Assembly (NCBI RefSeq): GCF_018991925.1
Contig: NW_024736071.1
Coordinates: forward strand, 16,564,328 to 16,628,327
Length of the DNA: 64,000 nt
Direction: 5' to 3'
Source of the DNA: Homarus americanus
Lineage: Eukaryota; Arthropoda; Malacostraca; Decapoda; Nephropidae
Of this stretch, positions 10,607 to 22,984 are shown piece after piece. The position numbers and the translations under genes are program-made. The notes beneath the pieces were generated by a model that had not been told where the DNA came from, searched no databases, and saw nothing but the letters and a program-made list of their open reading frames with translations. Position 1 is the stretch's first letter, and every line of letters begins with the position of its first letter.

Positions 10607-12218
10607 CGCCACCGCCATTGGGACTCGTCTCAAATCCTTCAGGAGGTTCCGATGGCAGCTCAAACACAACCAAGTCGTACCTGTTGGGAGAGTCATGGTC
10701 ACCTCACCGTGGACCTCACCTGGCACACAGCTGGCCACATCTGACACACACCAAGTCAGCCACAACTCACAGCGGGCTACATCTGACACACACCAAGTCA
10801 GCCACAACTCACAACGGGTCACATCTAACACACACCAAGTCAATCCTAACTCACAGCGGGCCACATCTGACACACACCAAGTCAGCCACAACTCACAACG
10901 GGTCACATCTGACACACACCAAGTCAATCCTAACTCACAGCTGGCCACATCTGACACACACCAAGTCAGCCACAACTCACAGCGGGCTACATCTGACACA
11001 CACCAAGTCAGCCACAACTCACAACGGGTCACATCTAACACACACCAAGTCAATCCTAACTCACAGCGGGCCACATCTGACACACACCAAGTCAGCCACA
11101 ACTCACAACGGGTCACATCTAACACACACCAAGTCAATCCTAACTCACAGCGGGCCACATCTGACACACACCAAGTCAGCCACAACTCACAACGGGTCAC
11201 ATCTGACACACACCAAGTCAATCTCAACCCAGATACACACTATACCATAAAGCTTAAGAATAGCATGAGTGCCGAAGAAGAGGTCATGCACACACTACCA
11301 CATGTAGCACCTACCACACACTACACTATGTCCAACATACAGCACACCACGCCTACCAGACAACACACCACGCCTACCAGACAACACACCACGCCTACCA
11401 GACAACACACCACGCCTACCAGACAACACACCACGCCTACCAGACAACACACCACACCTACCATACCTCACACCACGTCTACCAGACAACACACCACGCC
11501 TACCATACCTCACACCATGCCTACTATACAACACACCACGCCTACCATACCTCACACCATGCCTACTATACAACAAACCCCGTCTTCCATCCATCCTATC
11601 ACAGAACAGGCTGTGCTCACAATAAACCCCAAACTGTTCTCATATCAGGACTCAGAAGTGACCTCCTCTTCCAACATGGTACAAAGCATCGCTACTAACA
11701 CACAGTACACGTCTTCCCAGCAGACTATACCAACACACGACATAACAACAGAGACGATAGCAGACACGTCACCTCAAAAAAACAAAACCACACAGATCAA
11801 GAGGCACAATTCTCCTTCCTGTGTTGAAATTAACTCATTCATTACTCCAATAGCTGTAGATTCTGGTCGGGTCCACAATGTCATATCTCAGGAACCCTCA
11901 ACACACAACACCAACACTACCTCACCGCTGACTACTTCCATACCCACAGCCATCCTCCCAACCACAGTACTCAAAACATCTCAAAGACCTTTCGTGCCGC
12001 CTACTTCGTCAGTAATAACCACCATCATCGAGCAACCTAATACTGCTACACCTCGACCACACACTGCACCCACCACCACCACAACGACCACCACATTACC
12101 GAGAGTAGGTACACCACCACCAACTACCACCATCACTACACCTACACTACCCATCATGGCAGCCCCACCAGCGGTCATACCACCCATAACACCTACGTTG
12201 CCAATTGCTCCTTCTTGA
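10462..12218 (+). CDS. Possible alternative terminal exon: Thr/Pro/Ser/His-rich repeat ORF
   Basis: An open frame runs from after a TAA at 10422-10424 to the TGA at 12216-12218 and has no good ATG near its start. A candidate acceptor (tctcccaacacctccctcag, ending 10461) has a strong pyrimidine run. Used with the phase-1 donor at 4428 it enters exactly this frame. The result would be a tail of about 585 residues: a poly-Pro stretch, a short basic segment (SFRRFRWQLKHNQ), twelve 14-residue repeats, about eleven 7-residue HTTPTRQ-type repeats, and a Thr/Pro-rich mucin-like end. The last 210 codons are non-repetitive in sequence, stay open, and show varied synonymous Thr and Pro codons, which looks coding. 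It could still be 3' UTR or a separate exon. Confidence 0.4.
10734..11237. repeat. Tandem 42-bp repeat, 12 copies, with alternating A/B higher-order units
   Basis: The unit encodes ATSDTHQVSHNSQR in one frame; alternating copies read VTSNTHQVNPNSQR or VTSDTHQVNPNSQ. Because 42 is a multiple of three, the repeat stays open in two plus-strand frames and one minus-strand frame. The A/B alternation implies an 84-bp amplification unit. Confidence 0.95.
11340..11577. repeat. Tandem 21-bp repeat (HTTPTRQ-coding)
   Basis: About eleven copies of 'cacaccacgcctaccagaca' are present, with later copies shifting to 'ctataca' and 'catacct' variants. It is in the same open frame as the preceding 42-bp repeats. 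Confidence 0.9.
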
Positions 12219-12461
12219 CAGATATCTACACTCCTCTTACACCCCGTCACACCCACCAGACGTCAGATCACACCTTCCAAGTAACACTAACTCAGCCTGA
12301 CCTATGAGACTCGTCTGCCTGTGTTCCAGTTCCTCGACTAAGCTACAACTCGTCCTCCTTCAGTATCAACCACACAAAGTCTATAATATTGTGTCACGTC
12401 TGCGAGGGAAGAGTATTTGTGTTCATAAGATGTGAATGAAGCCATTACTCACTTCTTAAAG

Positions 12462-12500
<39 letters not shown>

Positions 12501-15119
12501 AATAGTAATTGATTATTTTGACCAGAAGTGAATGTTGGATTATAGACAAGAGATGATCTTAGTAATTATGATTGACTCTTTGGGCCAAAATAATCGATGA
12601 ACTCATTAAAGATATTTGTAAAAGATAATTTGATAATGTTGAGAAGAATTATTTTGGCTAAATTTATTTTAGTCTTGATAAAAAAAATTACATATATGTA
12701 AAAAATAGATGATATTACTGATGATAATCACCACTCAAGGTAATCCATCACCTCATAGTAAATACTTATCAACCTGAGATGTAGTAACAACGTTTTAGTA
12801 TCAAGAATCATCATCATAATAACTACTGTCTGATCTTAGTCAAATTATACCTTAATTCTAGTACCTGTCTAGACCATCCTTGGCCTTGATGACTGTTACG
12901 TTGACCTGCTGATGGTCCAAGGATGATGACACACTGACCCATTAAAGATACGTGGACCAGTGAGTGTGAGAGGGGCATTAAGTTACCTTTTATGTGTTTT
13001 TTGTTGGTTTTCTCCACATTTAGGTGATTCAACTGCTAGGGTTATTAAGCGTTGTTCATGGGTGTTTTGTCTTAAGGCACTTCAACTGTCAGGTTTATTA
13101 AGCATCGTTCACAAGATCTTGACTTTCTTATACTCTTACTTAAAAAAAAATTATTAACTCGATCTTATAATCTTGTCATTTGTTTAGACATTTTGAAGAC
13201 AATAATACAAATAAGAAATAAAGAACAATGATATACTTCAGTTTGGGAGCAGTGTAATATGACCTGGACATAATCATCTTCTTCATGACTCGAGTACAAT
13301 ACAACGATCATTATATCCGGGTCTATAACTAAGACTTAGCTGGTGAAAGGTTGTATATGGTTCAGCACCTCGAGGTATCCGGCTCGTCACCGTCCATGAG
13401 GATGTGCCTTTAATAAAATTAGTCCTTGGGAGGTTGGGGGGGAGGCCTTATGAGGAGCCGTAATGTGGACCTCTTTATGTTAATATCGTGTCTGGGTCTT
13501 TTTTTTTTAATGGAACCTTGAAAATCTTGCTTTTATTTACTTTTTTTTCATAATTAAGACGTTCCTCCAAAGGGCTTTATTTTTTTTCACGTCTTATTAA
13601 ATTCTTAGTCGTATTAATTGTCTGTATGAGTTAAGTTTTAATAATCTCAACTTTGGGTGATTTTTTAAAAGTCTTCATTAAGGAAATATATGTATGGGGA
13701 TTTTTTAAAAAGTTTTAATAGATTAGGAGAATAAATTTCCTTTTATGTTAAATATCAATGCAATAATTAATAGTAAAAGTCAAGTGTTTTTTGCTAGATA
13801 TTTACCTCAGCGGACACCCTGACGTATAATCTGTTCCCTTCACCATAAACAAACATGTACTGTACTCCCCGGTGTAATGTGTCATACTAAGAAAATTCCA
13901 TCACCGCTTCTTGTGTGTGATGTAAGCGTGGTTGACGTTTTACTCTTGGCGGCAGACTGTTCATAGCTCACGGCATCTCTACAACACATGAGGGATAACA
14001 ATCACACTTGGACTATGGTAAACACGATGATTTTCTTGGGATGAACTTGTTGCCATCCATCCTTCCTCCTCTGTTATAACTATTGGCCATTAAGTCGCCA
14101 CCCAGCACCAAGATGAGGAGTTATGGTGCTGTAATGGCGGGGGTGGAGGTACAGTCGGGGTCAAAAGTTTCTCTCCCTCCCAATATGAAGCAGTATCGAC
14201 TTCAAATGAGATAAAACCACACACCCGCACCAAATAACAGTCATGGGTAAGTCAGTTCGGAGACTCATTCTGGGACTCGGTGTCACCTCGGGATCGAACT
14301 TTTGTCTGTGACTGAACAGTTGTGTCAGATTTTGTTAAGGAGTTGTCGTATCACGTAGCCTTCAGTATCTTTCAACAAACTGGTTCTGAGCTAAAAATCA
14401 CTTGTGGTGGCAGACGCTGGCTGGCTGCTGGTCCAGGGAGAAGTGAATCAGGTTTGCTCTTGTGGGTAGGAAGGTGTTTGGCGTCTTTGTGTCCTGAAAT
14501 AATCCACTTCTACATGGTTTAATTAATTGTTTTTGTTCCTTTAAACCCTAACTACCAGACAAGTGAGGCCCCAGAGTACTTCAGAACGTTTTCTTCTGCA
14601 ACGTTTCTTCTTTATCCTAACTTGACTCTATCTCAACCTTTTTATACCTTACAACTTGGAGTAGAATATCTCAAGGTAGATCTGATGGTGATTACTGTGA
14701 GGATGATAATATGTGTAAATAAAACTGTTTACAAATCAAAAAAGTTTATGTAGTAGTTGTTGTATAGAAGATAATGTGAGACGTTCCTATATTTTTTACA
14801 AGTGACGTCATGTTCCTGGTTACTCATTGTGACGTCACTCATCATTTTGCCATTCCCACATCTTCTCTGTAAAATTAGATCTGTTTCTTTTGCTGATTAT
14901 GTTTGATGATAATATCTTAAAAATTAATAGTTTTAAGGATCAACTAATACTGTGTAGGAGACATAAGATCCTGGAACTTCTTAATATAGTAGTCCTGATA
15001 GGCCCTCAACCTAACCTAACCTAACCGTTAGTATTGGGGCCCTATTAAAATTAAGGTTTATTACAGACTGCGGTAAGTTTGACGCTTTCCCATCACACAC
15101 TAGAGTAACACTCCTCCAA

Positions 15120-15161
<42 letters not shown>

Positions 15162-17968
15162 TGTCTGAGCGCCCGCACAAAATAATAATATATACGTGTG
15201 TGTTTATGTACTTTTATATGTGTTTGAGGAGTATAATGTTCACCCCCACTTAGCTCCTCCGGTTTACACCATTTTTTATAAAAAAAATGACGTTTGTATA
15301 AAACCACGACAGACATCACCTGACACTTAGTGCATCAGACAAAGGCTCATCATCTTCCAGTAGTGTGTGAGCGTCGCGGCCAGGTACACCTGAAGGACAT
15401 GCTGTGTGTGTGTGTGTGAGCGTCGCGCGGCCAGGTACACCTGAACAACATGCTGTCTGGATTTTGTGTTTTCGTTTTTGATGATTTAAACAAAGAACCA
15501 TCACACCAGCGAAAAATTCAATACCCAATGATGGAATTTAGTTTACGAAAAAGAGGAGGAAGATAGTTATTTCCTCTTTGTGCTGTAGTTACACGGTGTA
15601 CTTGGCCAGTGACTTAATGATAACCAGTGGTGTTGTATGTTCATCCCCAGTAGTCATCATCACTCAGTCATCACCTTTGTGGAGCTGTAGCGGAAACTTT
15701 TTAACAAATTGTAAAGAACTTTTACAAAGATTGTGTAGACAGTATTTTTGTTATATGTTCTTTGTAGCGTTAGAATTTGATTAAACAGAATATATATATT
15801 GGTAAGATACATTATGGTCGGAATTGCAACTGCATTGAAGAGACTATCGTGCAATTATCGTGCTTTGGTACACTTCTTTATGTAGTTAAGAGAAAGACAA
15901 TTATATAAAAAATTATGAAAATTATGGCGTTTCATTTCAACCTGTTTACCTATAGAAACACTGTACTTATAATTCAGGTATAGATGCATGAATAACACAA
16001 AAGACGATTACTATAAGAGGTGGATAGACTTTATGTACACAAGCAACACTTTTAAGTGATCAATTGTTTTAATGCTTGAGAGAAAGGGAGAGATAGAGAG
16101 ATAAGAATATAGGGAGATAAGAAGATGGAGAGATAAGAAAAGGGAGATAAGATAGATAAAGTAGAGAGATATTTATTCACTGAAATCGCCATACAAATTC
16201 ATGTTGATTCAGCAACTACCAAGACAGTGGAGGTATACACACAATATACATAGACAACACATATATACAAACAATGTACATATACGGTGTAAACAAAGGA
16301 ATAAGGAAAGAAAGATACCTAACAGAAAGAGAGGAATAAAGGGAAAAAGAAGGAAAATCTGACAGAACTGAATAAGATAGAGAGGAAAATGTAAATAAAA
16401 TAAAGGAAGACAGAAACATAACAGAGAAAGTACAAGAAAGAAGAAACAAAATATACTGAAAATAGAAAGCAAAAGATACGAAAGAATGTAATGAAGAGAA
16501 AACAATGAACGAAAGAGAGACTGAGGTGGTGTAGTTGGGGGGGAGGAAGGGGTTGTGTTTTAGGGGGAGGAGGGAGGGGTGGTGTTTTAGGGGAGGGAGG
16601 GTGGTGTTTTGGTGTTGTATGGGGTGAGGGAGGGTTGTGTTTAGGGGGAGGGAGGGATGGTGTTGTATGGGGTGAGGGAGGGGTGGTGTTGTATGGGGTG
16701 AGGGAGGGGTGGTGTTGTATGGGGTGAGGGAGGGGTGGTGTTGTACTACAAGCTCTGCCAATAAATTTGTTAAACTAAACTAAAAGAGAAACTTAAATTA
16801 TCATTTCATGTTGCCAGTCCATTTGTATTCCTTTTGAGAATTGCGAACGAGCATAAATCGTTTCACGGGCACAGAAAATAATGAAGAATTTGATGAGAAT
16901 GTACGACTTTTTGTGTGTGTGCGTCTGGGGGTGTGTGTGTGTGTGTGTGTGTGCTTCTCTGAGTGTGTGCGTCTGTAAGTGTGTGGGTCAATGAGTGGGT
17001 GTGAGTCTTTGATTGTGTGTGGGTCAGTGATAAGCACTCACAATGCACAGCTACTGTACTTACTTTAGTCACCTCGCATAGCAGAGTCATTTATCACCAC
17101 TGAACCTTCCGTCACAGTTATTGTTGTTGTTGTTGTTGTTGTTATCACAGTCGTCGCAGTCATTGTTGTTGTTACTTGATGTTGGTAAATTGTTGGTGAA
17201 GTTGGCAGTGGTGGTGGTATAGTTGTCATTGTTGAGGTAGGTAGTAGTTGTGGTGGTTGTGGTTATCAGTGCAAAAGGTGATAGTGGTAATGGTGGTAAG
17301 ATTGATTGATAGTGGTTGTGGTGGTTGTGATTGTTAGTGTAAAGATGGTGGTGGTGATGGTGGTAAGACTGATTGTAAAGGTAATATTAGTAGTAGTGGT
17401 GATGATTGTAGTTGTGGGTGGTGGTGGTTGTAGTCGTTGTTGATAGTGGTAGAATAGATGACTTAAACAAATTGTTAGTCGTTATAAATAGCCATATGTC
17501 TTGCCACACACACACACTTGGAGGACAGACTACCAGAGAGACACATAACATAACATAACATAACATATCCTTACTCTAGCGGCTACAATCCCTTTTGACT
17601 GGCTTCATATAATAGGCAGTAAGTATTAGGCAGCTACCAAACAGGGAGGTACTACCGCCTGGGAAGATAATGGAAGCATAATGTGTTGTCTGATGGTAGA
17701 CCCTGCTGCCATATGTGACCAAGTCCCAGGTTGATGATCTGACTTTTTGCCTCATTTGCACACAATTGCAGGGTCTCAATTGTTTCTCTTTGACAACACA
17801 ACATACTGGACATATATCGTTTCCCACTATTGATTTTTTTCCATTTTTGTATTTCTTTTTGGTTCTTTATTATTGTTATTACAGTGTTATCGTTATTATT
17901 GTTATAATTTTATTTTATTATTTTATTTCTATTAATTTTTTATTTTTTATTATATATGTTATTTACTA
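12219..17968. other. Gene-poor stretch with simple repeats
   Basis: Contents seen: (TA)n at 12463-12497; a CCTAA-type run at 15006-15028; (GT)n at 15124-15161; a duplicated 'gcgtcgc…ggccaggtacacctgaa' block near 15370-15450; a GGGAGGG/TGGTGTT minisatellite at 16530-16745; GT-rich sequence at 16912-17040; a GTTGTGGTG-type imperfect repeat at 17120-17450. I found no ORF with splice signals or recognisable protein similarity. Confidence 0.6.
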
Positions 17969-17972
17969 TGAC

Positions 17973-18013
<41 letters not shown>

Positions 18014-18035
18014 GTTATTGTTGTTATTATTATTA
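17969..18035. repeat. (TTA)n microsatellite at a retroelement 3' end
   Basis: The ATT/TTA repeat directly adjoins the A-rich 3' end of the minus-strand retroelement that begins at 18060. This is the usual place for a retrotransposon-seeded microsatellite. Confidence 0.85.
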
Positions 18036-18059
18036 CTTGTTTTCCTTATTTTTTTTTTT

Positions 18060-19790
18060 ATATATTTGCCCCGAGAAAGCTAGTTTATTGGGCACCCCCT
18101 TGTCATCCTGTGCAAGGTGAAGTGCAAAACAGTTTACAGCGCCCATCTGGGAAGCATGAGTAGTTCATGCTTGCCTTCATGACTCATGTATTAAGGGCGT
18201 AAAAGCCTGAAGGGTCATGGGTTTTGTCAGCAAGTTACATAAAGTGACAGAATGATGAGTGTGTGGGGGAAAATTCCCGGTATGTAAGGGGGGAACGATC
18301 TTCCTGCTTGTTACCGCTGCTAACTCTCTCGTTTGCTGGTGCAGACGACTCTTGGGGCGGTTGGACAAAGGTGAGAACGTCAGAGACTATCTGGGTCACC
18401 GGCAGATTCACCCCAGCCGCCATACAGTCACTATCTAGCTACCCCACTGTTCATCAAATTCTGGCTGTGATCTCATCATAGGTCCTGGACTCGTGGGTTG
18501 TGTCCCCAGACCTTCACCTATCGACTGCCAATTCTCTGGTCATCTACCACTACCACGACCGTCAATTCATCTCATTCCGTCTGTGCCCCGGTGTTCTCCT
18601 GCCGTTTCAAGACAATCTGCTGCTGTGGCTGAGTGTGGAGTTGGATGGACGCTTCCCCACCCTGAGTGTGCATCACCGTGTTCCAGAACCTTCCCCCAGG
18701 GCCACTGCCGTAGGAAGTATCTGTTTATTGTTTGATTCCATTAATTGCTGACTCCCATTATTTGTTTGACTCCTTTAATTGTTTGCTTCCCTTAATTGAT
18801 TAACTCCATTAACTGTTGACTGCATTAATTGTTTGACTCCCGAAATTATTTGATGTTGTTGAGTAGTGTCAGAGTTTTGTTATATTTTTTATAGTAAGGA
18901 GATGTCTATCTCAAACGGTTGTTTGCTGTTCCTCAGAAAACCATGGTCCTTGACTTTCTATAATTAAGAACCTGATTAGTCTGGTAAGGGATTTCTATCT
19001 CTAATTCCCAGGCCCTTTACACGGTACAATTTATCTGTTTATGGCAAAGCGTGGCAGGTCCCTAATAGTGTCAAGTGCCAGGCCATAGGCATTGACAATA
19101 TTGAGGGACATACCTTTTAGTGTGATTGTGATGGCGTGTACGTCGGTAGTGTCGGCTTCAAAGGGAACGTCGAGAGGTTGGTAGGGGACGTCTTTCTTGG
19201 CGTAGATACGTAGTCCACTAGCATGTCCTCGTAGTGGTCAATTGATGTGGGGAACTGGAGTGGATGGGCCCCAGGTGCCGGCATGCCGGTGGGGGACGGG
19301 GAGCCGGGGGTGGTGTCCTCGGGTCCAATAGGGAGCCCTGGTGGAGACAGCTGAGAGACCTGAGCAGGCGCCGCTTGCGTTGGGTGGACAGAATGAGGCA
19401 CCACGTGTCGTGGTGATGAGGCGGGACGTGGCACGGGGGCAGGCTTGGTAGGTGCCACGCCAGCAGTGATGCCAGGTGGTGGTGGAGTAGGCCGTAAGCT
19501 TGAGGGGCACACAAGCGAGCTACCAGCTTGTCAAACCAGAAGGGGGTGACTGGGCAGCAGCTGAAGGCAGGGGTTGTCTGTGTAGGTCGGACATGTCGGT
19601 ACAGAGTGTATCTAAGAGTTTTTCAACACGGTTGGTAAATTTGTGGAAGAGGGATATGATCTGTGTCGTGTCATTGGAGGGGGGGTTGTGGGGGGGCACC
19701 GGTGGGAGCACAAGGCCTGACTATTACATTTTCGCCCCCCAGGCCCGTATGTGGGTCAGTGATCTGTGCGCGGGTGGGCTAATCCCCAAA
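18060..19790 (-). mobile_element. ORF1-type retroelement copy 1 (3' tail plus ORF1 C-terminal part), split by a solo LTR
   Basis: Read on the minus strand, 19790-19022 carries the C-terminal part of an ORF1: Pro-rich sequence, then SIDHYEDMLVDYVSTPRKTS, ending TPSQSH at 19117. It is followed by non-coding sequence and, across the LTR insertion, by a tail (18282-18060) with 'cttcaggcttttacgccctt' and a terminal A/T-rich run. The same order and junction occur at 29205-30060. No endonuclease or RT domain lies between ORF1 and the tail. Frameshifts are present. The 5' boundary is uncertain. Confidence 0.7.
18283..19021. mobile_element. Solo LTR (739 bp) with 5-bp target duplication
   Basis: The element starts TGTAAGGGGG and ends CCCTTTACA. 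It has TG…CA ends, short inverted termini, and CGGTA on both sides (18278-18282 and 19022-19026). The undisrupted site is visible in the homologous retroelement at about 29424, where 'ttcccggtacaatttatctg' is continuous. TG…CA ends with a 5-bp duplication fit a Gypsy- or BEL-type LTR retrotransposon LTR. No internal gag-pol remains, so it is most likely a recombination product. An open frame at 18482-18751 lies inside it. Confidence 0.85.
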
Positions 19791-20689
19791 ATAAAAATAA
19801 AATACAAAATATTGTGTTAATTGATGCATCTCACCATGGTAAACTTTGGATTGAGTTTGTCCTTTTTTGTACTTCTCTGTTTGCTTCTATTTAAACAACG
19901 ATTTCTTCCTGATCATTTATTTTTTTGTGATTCTGTTTGGATGAACTAGTGTGTGTGTGTGTTAGATGTGAGTTTGGTTATGGCATTAACTATGTCATGT
20001 TTACTGAGGCCTACGGGTGAGAACGGATCAATAACATTTATTCTAGAACATCATCAACAAGGTGGTGATAATTTAAGTGAAAGGTATAGAGAGAATAAGT
20101 ACTGTAGTGAGGATAAGGAAGGTGTCAGTGATGGTGAAACTATGGTAGTGATTACTTATAAGTTTCAGGGCTGTGTTGAGTGGATATCCTGTGTTACGAG
20201 TTGGGGATTTAAAATATAGTTAAGTCTACCCAGATCCCAACAGGCAACAACAATAAAAAAAACAAAGACAATCGGACTATAAAAGGGTAGACAAAGGACG
20301 CGAGTTTTTGTTGTTTATTACAATTAAAATTTGACTGTAACAATAACAGCACTTTAAACCTTCCCAGCTGCTGTGTTTAGAGAGCCATCAGTGTTAAGTG
20401 GTTGGTAATTATGATAATGGTGGTGATAGTGAAAATGATGGGGGTGGTATTGGTGGGGGTTGTGTCAGTGGTGATTGTTTTTATGATGGTGGTTGTTACA
20501 CGGATGGCCGCCACACCATTAGCCACTGCAGAAAATATAACGGGATAACTTAACTTCGAACAGATTATATGAACCAGAAATGAATCGTATAAACGGGGTA
20601 TAAAGATTCGAAGCTTCGGAGAACTATATGAAACCGGAGTGAATCATGTAGGCGGGGCTTAAAGTGTGGGGGTATTGCCAAGACTGGCT

Positions 20690-21110
20690 GCAACAAGGCC
20701 ACACCTGACTACGTTGTTCCTCGAACACTTTTACAGCTTAGGACCCAAATTCGCCGCAAACAGAGAGAAGCTCGGGAAGCAGCCATCCCCCTGGTCTCCC
20801 CGCCCACCTGGTACGATGTCCTCCGTAAACTTCTGACCTCTCGTATGTCTATGGGAAAGGGTCGCAGAAAAGGGACGTGATTGCTGCCCGTATCATCATT
20901 GGGTATGACTTTGCTTGGGAGATTGGTATCCCGGCATCCCCTGAGCAACGCTCTTGTGCATTATGCAGAAGACCCGACAGCCGCACCCTTATCCACTACC
21001 TCCTAAGATGTCCCCACACACAACGCTTCCGTGACGCCTGCTGGACCACCACTCCACGACCCCCTGACGGAGACACGATGATCCTCCCCATACTGGCCAG
21101 ATATATGTAA
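20690..21110 (+). mobile_element. 3' end of a different LINE (C-terminal zinc-knuckle region)
   Basis: Two overlapping frames joined by a frameshift near 20870 give an Arg-rich segment and then RDVIAARIIIGYDFAWEIGI, followed by a C-x2-C-x(9)-H-Y-x(4)-C pattern (CALCRRPDSRTLIHYLLRC). It ends at the TAA at 21108. This C-terminal Cys/His motif after RT is typical of Jockey/CR1/I-like LINE ORF2 proteins. Only the 3' end is present. Sequence 19830-20690 shows nothing recognisable. Confidence 0.7.
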
Positions 21111-22960
21111 ATAACATGATTATGTGTTAAAGGAATATCCTTCCTTCCTGAGGCTTTAGTAAGCCCCTTTATAATACTTATACTGTATATACTTGTCGAC
21201 CTGTGAAGGAGGGAGGATAGACATTCGCTGGGGTGTTGTGCTGTATGGACAGTCAGTCACCTAAGTTTTATTTATCATGTGGCCATGTTACTTTGTTAAG
21301 GTTAGATAGTGTTGTAAGGAAAGTTAAGGTAGGTACAGCCTGTATTACTGTACCTGGCGACCAGTTAAGAGTGTAGTGTGTTGATGTTGGCTGTTCAAGA
21401 GGGTGTACGAGCATATTGTATAGATAATGATGATGAATTGGTAGAAGGGGGGGGGGGGTTCTCCAGTATCCATCATAGCTAGAGTTGGCCAACAGCTACT
21501 GTACAGTAACCACCAGTCAACAATCGATGTTTTCTCAGTCCCTCGCCCTTCCACACACCGCCTCGAAAGACAATGACGTCACCCAAGACGCCATAATTCA
21601 TTCTCTAAGAGTCATTAACGCTTTTCTTTTGTTTTACTTGGAATTGTCATCAATTAGTTGACAAAGTGGTTTTGATAAACGACAGTACTTGCCAAGAAAT
21701 CGGACAGCGTCTTTAAAAAAACATTTAAAACATTAGTTACGTTTGTTTTGGGTTATCTACGTCGTCTGATTGATCTCTTTGGTGACGAGTGTCTTGGTAA
21801 TAATTTTTGGAGTTAATCAGTTACTTTTCCTGGGTTTTCATGTCAAATTACACGGTTTTATAACCCAAAACTCTGCAACATTTCGGCATTTTGCACACCT
21901 CGGCAACCTTAACCTTAAATAAATCGGTAAAAATTCTTCAGGTTCACGTTTAACTTTCACAAGACGCGAAACTTTCCCCATAAGCCACATGACCAGCTGT
22001 TTCTGCACACAAACAGACACATAGACATGCACAGGTACTACGCAGGAATAAATGCGTATGGGGGTTCCTACCATTTCTCCGGTAATTTCCGTAACATGCA
22101 ATACGCGTACAATGACCATATTTAACATTATTGTATCAAACACTATCTACTTATATGGATAATTCATACCAGACTTGATGTTTTTTTTTACGATTTATTA
22201 TATTATGAAAAAAATAGTAATCTTAACTATGGTTACATTCTATTTATTCAAGTTTTATTGATTATTAGTTCTGACAATTATAGAACGCTTGGTTGGAGGA
22301 GAGACTCGTTGCTCTGTTTATTCGTAACTCTGATCAACGTTCCGACTGGTATGCACACACACACACCACCATATCATCATCACATCACCACCCCACCATC
22401 ATCACACTATCATCACCACACCATCTAATCATCACACCATCACCACACCATCACCACACCATCACTACACCATCACCACACCATCACTCATCACTACACA
22501 GTATGGGTAAACAGACGGTAAAGCAGTTGGGTAAGGATAGTCAACACAGCCACTATATGCTTAAGTACCTTTTTATATCACCCTTGTTAGCCCTGACTTC
22601 CACTTGTACAGCTCGATCACGTCGCCCCTCACTCTACGTCTCTTCAGTTTCATAAGCTTAAATGACAAGCAAAACCAACAGATATAGATAGCGATCAGCC
22701 TTACAGTAGTTGGACGGGGGGGGGGGGGGAAACTGTTAAGCCACCCGTAATATTAAAAAGTTATATTCATATGTGGAAAGGTAGAAAGTGGGCTGACTAA
22801 AGGCAGCCTAAAACGGAGTAGAGTTATAATGTATATACGGGGAACATTCTTTGGAATTCTACCTTCAACAAATAATGATTTCCCTGACGAGGAAACAAGA
22901 TTAATAATTGCTTAGAAATTTTCCGAAAATACTAACGGGAGTGTCATTGACACAGCCATG
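21111..22960. other. Non-coding stretch with (CATCAC)n repeat
   Basis: The main visible feature is a CATCAC/ACCATC simple repeat at 22365-22500, plus short G-runs at 21449-21458 and 22716-22728. No supported ORF. Confidence 0.6.
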
Positions 22961-22984
22961 CAAAGGAATTAGTTGAATTGTTTG

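Noticed and set aside
10565..11227. Minus-strand 220-residue ORF with TWCVSDVARCELWL repeats
   Set aside because: It is the antisense shadow of the 42-bp repeat; it closes where the repeat ends and has no splice context.
10734..11237. CRISPR-like array
   Set aside because: Units are contiguous 42-bp tandem repeats with no unique spacers, in an animal genome.
15006..15028. Telomere or subtelomere
   Set aside because: Only about four CCTAA units, like two other short runs in the window, inside ordinary sequence; interstitial remnants at most.
16209..16761. Minus-strand hydrophobic and His/Pro-rich ORFs
   Set aside because: Low-complexity GA-rich and GGGAGGG repeat sequence read in antisense; no splice sites or similarity.
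18263..18751. Host gene with two small exons
   Set aside because: Both candidate exons lie wholly inside a solo LTR with defined ends and target duplication; kept only as a low-interest finding.
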